Part shown: piece by piece, positions 20,705 to 24,104 of the stretch
Layout: every line of letters starts with the position of its first letter
Numbering within the stretch: the stretch's first letter is position 1
DNA from: CAZPCZ01 sp964585225
Lineage (GTDB): Bacteria; Patescibacteriota; Patescibacteriia; JACPHY01
Assembly: GCA_964585225.1 (NCBI GenBank)
Contig: CAZPCZ010000014.1
Span: forward strand, 1 to 24,104
Length of the DNA stretch: 24,104 nt
Reading direction: 5' to 3'
Made by a program: the position numbers and the translations under genes
The notes under the pieces: generated by a model
Databases searched by the model: none
What the model was told of the DNA's origin: nothing
Seen by the model: only the letters and a program-made list of their open reading frames with translations

Positions 20705-20785
20705 AGCCAACGCTGTCCTTATCAGCGTCGCCGTTGCCGTCGCAGTCTCCCCACGCGCCCCCAGGGCGTGGAAGGAGACGCGACG

Positions 20786-21238
20786 ATGTACACGGTCAAC
20801 AGGTCGACAATCGGGATCTCGGCGCTGCTGCTCATGGGCTTCCCCGCCACCTGCGAGGAGGGCAGCCCGCCCAGCCAGCCGCCCGCGCCGCTGCCCATCG
20901 ACAACACGATCGGCAACACCGACGAGGGCGACTGCGTGCTGTCCGGCGAGCCGGCCGAGCTGGACGGCGTGACCGACGCGGCGTTCGTGCGCAGCAGCGG
21001 CGAGATCCCATACCCTGACTTCCGCGCCAACGTGATTGGGGTGGTCTCTCGCGGGCGCGGCAACAACGCCGTCTGCATCGGGTTCTGCGACACATGGGGC
21101 TGGTGCAGCGTCGAAGCGTCGGACGGCACGCGCGGCTTGGTGCATGAGTCGGTGCTCAAGCGCGACCGCGCCGCCGAATCAGACAGCGCCAGCGACGCTA
21201 GAACGCGGACAGCATCCGCACGGAGGAGATCGAGATGA
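20786..21238 (+). CDS. Exported protein with bacterial SH3-like domain
   Basis: 150 aa from ATG 20786, preceded by AAGGAG (20771-20776). The hydrophobic N-terminus (I-G-I-S-A-L-L-L-M-G-F-P-A-T-C23) looks like an export signal; C23 could be lipidated, though the -1 residue (T) is poor for a lipobox. A Pro-rich linker (about 27-42) leads to a region of about 80 residues with R-G-R-G-N-N-A-V-C-I-G-F and W-G-W-C-S-V-E-A-S-D-G-T-R-G-L-V-H, the pattern of SH3b cell-wall or peptide-binding domains. Two pairs of cysteines may form disulfides. The tail is Ala/Ser/Arg-rich. The stop overlaps the next start (ATGA), so translation is coupled. Confidence 0.65.
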   Translation: MYTVNRSTIGISALLLMGFPATCEEGSPPSQPPAPLPIDNTIGNTDEGDCVLSGEPAELDGVTDAAFVRSSGEIPYPDFRANVIGVVSRGRGNNAVCIGFCDTWGWCSVEASDGTRGLVHESVLKRDRAAESDSASDARTRTASARRRSR

Positions 21239-22230
21239 AGAAGGACAAGTTCAACCGCGACATCATCAACATCAACGAGGACAACGGCGTGGCGGCCGAC
21301 GGCCCCGTGCCCGACGCGCCGCCCGGCGATTTGCGCGAGGTCGGCGAGTTCTGCCAGAAATGGCGCGAGGAGACGATTCGGTCCGGCGCGGTGACCGTCG
21401 AGGAGTCGCCGCTCCCGGCGGCCGAGGCCGACGCACTCGTACAAGCCAGCCGCGCGCAGCGCCCGGCGTACGACCCGGAGCGGCGGCCGGACGACGCGGC
21501 CCGCGAGGAGCAGTGCGCGCAGGCCGCGCGGACGACCAAGATGGAGAGCCGCGCGCTGCTCAACGACCACAGCCGCGCCCGGCAGGCCCAGGCGAAGGCC
21601 GCGGCCGAGGGGTGCAGCGGCCCGCCGCCGACGCTCCCGTGGTGGTTGACGCCCAGCGCCGCCGGGTCGCTCTCGTCCATCTTCGCGATCTCCCTGCACG
21701 ACCTCGCGGCGGGGCTCGGGGTGAGCGACGGCGCGAGCTGGTTGCTCGGCGCCGTGCTCGGCCTGCTGCTCGGCTCGTTCCTCGTCCTGGTGCAACTCCA
21801 CCTCGTCGGACTCCCCGGGCTGCGGCGAGGCGCGTTCTGGGGTGGCGTCGGCGTCGCGGTTGGGATCGGCCTCATGCGCGGCGTCGCGGCGACGGACCTC
21901 ATCGAGGTCGTGACCGGCCTAGCCCTGGCGGCCGTCGAGACCGGCATCTTGGTCGTGGTCGATCGGGTCGGCCACGCCCACGGCGCGCGGTATGCCACGT
22001 GGGCCGAGCACGACGCGCGGATCAAGGACGCGGCCAACGCCTGCGCCGTGCGCGAGGAGCGCATCCGCAAGGCCGAGGCAATCATCGCCGAGCGCAACGC
22101 CGAGGTCGCCGACCGGGCGCGGCGGTCCAACCCCGCCGCCCTGGAGAGCCTGTTCCTGCGCGCGGCGCGCGCCGTGGTGGCCGAGGGCCTCCACGTCAAC
22201 CGCGGCCGGCTGCTCGGCGGGGGCCAGTAG
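21235..22230 (+). CDS. Membrane protein with charged N-terminal region and C-terminal coiled-coil-like segment
   Basis: 331 aa; GGAGGAGA lies just before ATG 21235. The first 130 residues are hydrophilic and acidic/Ala-rich with no motif I recognise. About 140-250 contain three or four hydrophobic segments (P-W-W-L-T-P start, then L-L-G-A-V-L-G-L-L-L-G-S-F, G-V-G-V-A-V-G-I-G-L and the V-E-T-G-I-L-V-V-V end). The last 75 residues are helical and charged (A-V-R-E-E-R-I-R-K-A-E-A-I-I-A-E-R-N-A-E-V) and probably form a coiled coil. It sits in a four-gene coupled block with an exported SH3 protein and a vWA lipoprotein, which suggests a membrane scaffold for that assembly. Function is unknown. Confidence 0.7.
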   Translation: MKKDKFNRDIININEDNGVAADGPVPDAPPGDLREVGEFCQKWREETIRSGAVTVEESPLPAAEADALVQASRAQRPAYDPERRPDDAAREEQCAQAARTTKMESRALLNDHSRARQAQAKAAAEGCSGPPPTLPWWLTPSAAGSLSSIFAISLHDLAAGLGVSDGASWLLGAVLGLLLGSFLVLVQLHLVGLPGLRRGAFWGGVGVAVGIGLMRGVAATDLIEVVTGLALAAVETGILVVVDRVGHAHGARYATWAEHDARIKDAANACAVREERIRKAEAIIAERNAEVADRARRSNPAALESLFLRAARAVVAEGLHVNRGRLLGGGQ

Positions 22231-22233
22231 GCC

Positions 22234-22986
22234 ATGCCGCGCGGCATCAGCATCATCCTGGCCGCTGCGCTCGTGATCGGCACCACCGGCTGCGAGCGCA
22301 GCGGCGCCCGTGCTGCCATTCTCTTCGACCGCTCGGCGAGCTCCATCGCCGGATGTGAGAGCATCAGCGGTGTCGCGAGTGCGCTGATCGATCGATACGG
22401 CGACGCCACGCTCCACGTGACGCTGTTCACGACCGGCGACGCGCGCACCTCGGGGGAGCCGGTCGTCCTCTACACCGCCGTCGCCGGGAGCCCGCGGCGC
22501 GTACTCGAAGGACGGCGACGCGTCGAGCGGGAGCAGCAACAAGTCCTGCGGCAACTCTACGAGGCCTGTCGCTCGGCAGGCCGCACCGCGCGTTCACCAA
22601 TCGCGCTGGCCGCGCTCCGCGCCGCCGGCCATCTTCACGCCACAGGCCGGTGCGGTGTGGAGCCCTGCATCCTCGCGATCGTGAGCGACGGTGTCGAGAC
22701 GCAGGAAGGCGGTCTGGCGCGGGCAGTTCAGGCCCGCACGCGCCCCCGGGTGGCGCCCGTACTGATCGAGAGCGTCGACATCTCGATCCAGTTCTGCGGC
22801 CTCAGCCAGACGACGGCGGGCCGGGGGTCGGCGCGGGCTGCCGAGCGCTCCATCGCCGACGCGCGGCGTGTCGAGCGCGCGTGGCGCGCGGCGTTCGCCA
22901 ACCCGAAGGACATGACGTTCGCGCCCGCTTGCCCGGCGCTCACGCCGCCCGCGGAGCGCTCGGACGAAGCGGGAGGCCAGCCGTGA
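22234..22986 (+). CDS. Lipoprotein with von Willebrand A-like domain
   Basis: 250 aa. The N-terminus M-P-R-G-I-S-I-I-L-A-A-A-L-V-I-G-T-T-G-C20 is a classic lipoprotein signal with lipidated C20. Just after it, A-I-L-F-D32-R-S34-A-S36 is the D-x-S-x-S metal-binding (MIDAS) motif of vWA domains, and I-V-S-D-G-V-E-T later in the sequence fits the second Asp site. The remainder has cysteines that could pair (C112 region, C-G-V-E-P-C). vWA proteins usually mediate metal-dependent protein contacts. ATG 22234 is three bases after the upstream stop. Its own stop overlaps the next start (GTGA). An extracytoplasmic adhesion or assembly subunit is likely. Confidence 0.75.
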   Translation: MPRGISIILAAALVIGTTGCERSGARAAILFDRSASSIAGCESISGVASALIDRYGDATLHVTLFTTGDARTSGEPVVLYTAVAGSPRRVLEGRRRVEREQQQVLRQLYEACRSAGRTARSPIALAALRAAGHLHATGRCGVEPCILAIVSDGVETQEGGLARAVQARTRPRVAPVLIESVDISIQFCGLSQTTAGRGSARAAERSIADARRVERAWRAAFANPKDMTFAPACPALTPPAERSDEAGGQP

Positions 22987-23330
22987 CCGGACTGATCGGC
23001 GCGGTGCTCGCGCTCGTCCTCGTGGTCACCGGCTTCCGGCTGATCGCCGGCGCGGACAACGGAGGGCAGGCGGCGGGGCGCCTGTTCGGAGTCGTGTTGT
23101 TGGCGCTGGTCGCCGGGCCCTGCATCGCGGCCGTCTCCAGCGCGCTGAACAACGCGCCGGGCTACTTCAACAACGACCGCAGCGGTGCGGGCGCCTTCGG
23201 CACCATCATGATCAGCGCGCTGCTCGGCGTGGTCATCGTCGCCGGCGTGCTGCAGTACGTCCGACACCGCAGATCGCTCGACGCCTGGCTCCGCCACCCG
23301 CCGACCTCGCGCAAGAAGCGCGTCGAGTAG
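22983..23330 (+). CDS. Small three-helix membrane protein
   Basis: 115 aa. GTG 22983 overlaps the previous TGA by four bases; GGGAGG (about 22971) serves as SD. Hydrophobic segments fall at about 3-22, 34-54 and 73-92. The region between the second and third is polar (N-N-A-P-G-Y-F-N-N-D-R-S-G-A-G), and the C-terminal tail is basic (R-H-R-R, R-K-K-R). It could be a pilin/TrbC-like or scaffold subunit of the transport module next door, but sequence identity to such families is not evident by eye. Confidence 0.6.
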   Translation: MTGLIGAVLALVLVVTGFRLIAGADNGGQAAGRLFGVVLLALVAGPCIAAVSSALNNAPGYFNNDRSGAGAFGTIMISALLGVVIVAGVLQYVRHRRSLDAWLRHPPTSRKKRVE

Positions 23331-23333
23331 GCC

Positions 23334-24104
23334 GTGGTCATCGACGCGACTGCGCTGCTCGCGCGATTCTTTCGGCGCGCGCAGCGTGGGAGAATAGTCC
23401 AGGGCGAGGGGCCAATCATCGGGTTCACCGAACGCGGCGCGCCCGTTCGGTGGCCGGCGCCTTCGGCCGAGCGCGCGAGCCACGTCGTCACGCTCGCGGC
23501 CTCGGGCGCTGGCAAGACGATCATCATCGCGTTCGCACTCGTCCTGGAGTTCCTCGCGGCACTCGTGGTCCAGCCGGGGCTCACGCTCGTCATCATCGAT
23601 CCGAAGGGCGACTTGATCGCGGCAGTGCTCCAAACACTCGCGGCGCTTGCGCCCGAGCACCTCGGCCGCGTCGTGTACCTCAACCCGTTCAGCGCGGCCG
23701 GCTTCCCGTTCAACGTGAACAAGCTCTCGCTCGGCCGGACCCCGGTCGACATCCGCGCACAGCAACTCGCGGCGCTCGTCGCGACGGTGTCGACCGCTAG
23801 CGGCGCGCAGGCGCACCTCGGCGTCGGCGCCCGCCAGGTCGACCTGCTCACGAACCTGATCTTGGCTGCCCTCGACATGGAGGACCCGCGCGGCCACGCG
23901 CTCCTCGCACTCGACGCGCTCACGCTCCCGAACGGTTGCAAGCGGCTCGCGGCGCTCACCCGCTCGGTGCGCGCGAAGCAGTTCCTCGCGAACGCGCACC
24001 TGAGCGACGAGCTGCAGGCGAGCTGCGCGTCTCGGCTCCGCCTCGCGCTCGCCGCGTCCACGCAGCTCGAGCGGCTCATCTGCGCGCCGACGTGCGTCCA
24101 GTTT
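23334..24104 (+). CDS. TraD/VirD4-like ATPase (partial, runs off the right edge)
   Basis: 257 residues visible from GTG 23334, three bases after the previous stop. A P-loop A-A-S-G-A-G-K-T (55-62) follows a short N-terminal segment with no membrane helix. L-V-I-I-D-P-K-G-D follows about 30 residues after it, and Y-L-N-P-F and F-P-F-N-V-N later. This combination is characteristic of type IV coupling proteins (TraD/TraG/VirD4) and their relatives, which feed DNA or protein to a secretion channel. The lack of N-terminal membrane helices would make it a soluble variant relying on the small membrane protein upstream. FtsK/HerA-type motor ATPases are an alternative. The rest of the gene is outside the window, so length and C-terminal domains are unknown. 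Confidence 0.75.
   Translation, partial: MVIDATALLARFFRRAQRGRIVQGEGPIIGFTERGAPVRWPAPSAERASHVVTLAASGAGKTIIIAFALVLEFLAALVVQPGLTLVIIDPKGDLIAAVLQTLAALAPEHLGRVVYLNPFSAAGFPFNVNKLSLGRTPVDIRAQQLAALVATVSTASGAQAHLGVGARQVDLLTNLILAALDMEDPRGHALLALDALTLPNGCKRLAALTRSVRAKQFLANAHLSDELQASCASRLRLALAASTQLERLICAPTCVQF

Noticed and set aside
22728..23999. 423-aa minus-strand ORF
   Set aside because: It lies antisense to the vWA lipoprotein, small membrane protein and TraD-like genes, which have motifs and coupled starts; the antisense product is Arg/Glu/Ala-rich noise.
1..24104. CRISPR array, rRNA, tRNA or transposase genes
   Set aside because: I saw no regularly spaced direct repeats with unique spacers, no tRNA cloverleaf and no transposase or integrase motifs in the window.

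Overview
The window is high-GC bacterial DNA in two halves of different character. The left half (about 1-12,000) is a chromosomal core built around the replication-initiation genes. dnaA and dnaN lie on the minus strand, and rpmH, rnpA and yidD diverge from them on the plus strand. Downstream of dnaN on the minus strand is a complete five-gene branched-chain amino-acid ABC transporter operon (livK-livH-livM-livG-livF). At the far left are the 3' end of a gene with Ig-like folds and a NYN/LabA-type nuclease gene. An AEC-family transporter converges on yidD. I think a Patescibacteria/CPR-type (Parcubacteria-like) organism is most likely. The reasons are the AT-rich palindromic intergenic repeats, the frequent lack of Shine-Dalgarno (SD) sequences, and a solute-binding protein with a plain membrane anchor. 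This is an inference, and other uncultured high-GC lineages are possible.

The middle (about 12,000-18,800) is an accessory region rich in immunity genes. A gene of unknown function (12032-13159, minus) has a textbook sigma70-like promoter. Then come four co-directional plus-strand genes: a TIR-domain protein, a PD-(D/E)XK nuclease-like protein, a CD-NTase (cyclic-oligonucleotide synthase) and a Cap15-type effector with two membrane helices and a beta barrel. The last two form a recognisable CBASS pair. A bidirectional hairpin separates them from a convergent caspase-like protease gene (16860-17975, minus). Diverging from the protease is a small plus-strand transcription unit with its own promoter, a 154-aa protein, a 52-aa ORF and an intrinsic terminator.

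From 18,813 to about 19,900 I see no convincing gene, only hairpins, a possible gene relic and a promoter. From about 19,900 to the right edge a tightly packed plus-strand operon encodes a protein of unknown function, an SH3-like exported protein, a membrane/coiled-coil protein, a von Willebrand A (vWA) lipoprotein, a small membrane protein and the start of a TraD/VirD4-like ATPase. Start/stop overlaps of 4 nt show translational coupling. This looks like part of a mobile-element or secretion-type envelope module.

The right half has much stronger SD sequences than the left and none of its intergenic repeats, which suggests a transferred island or, less likely, an assembly junction near 12-13.3 kb.
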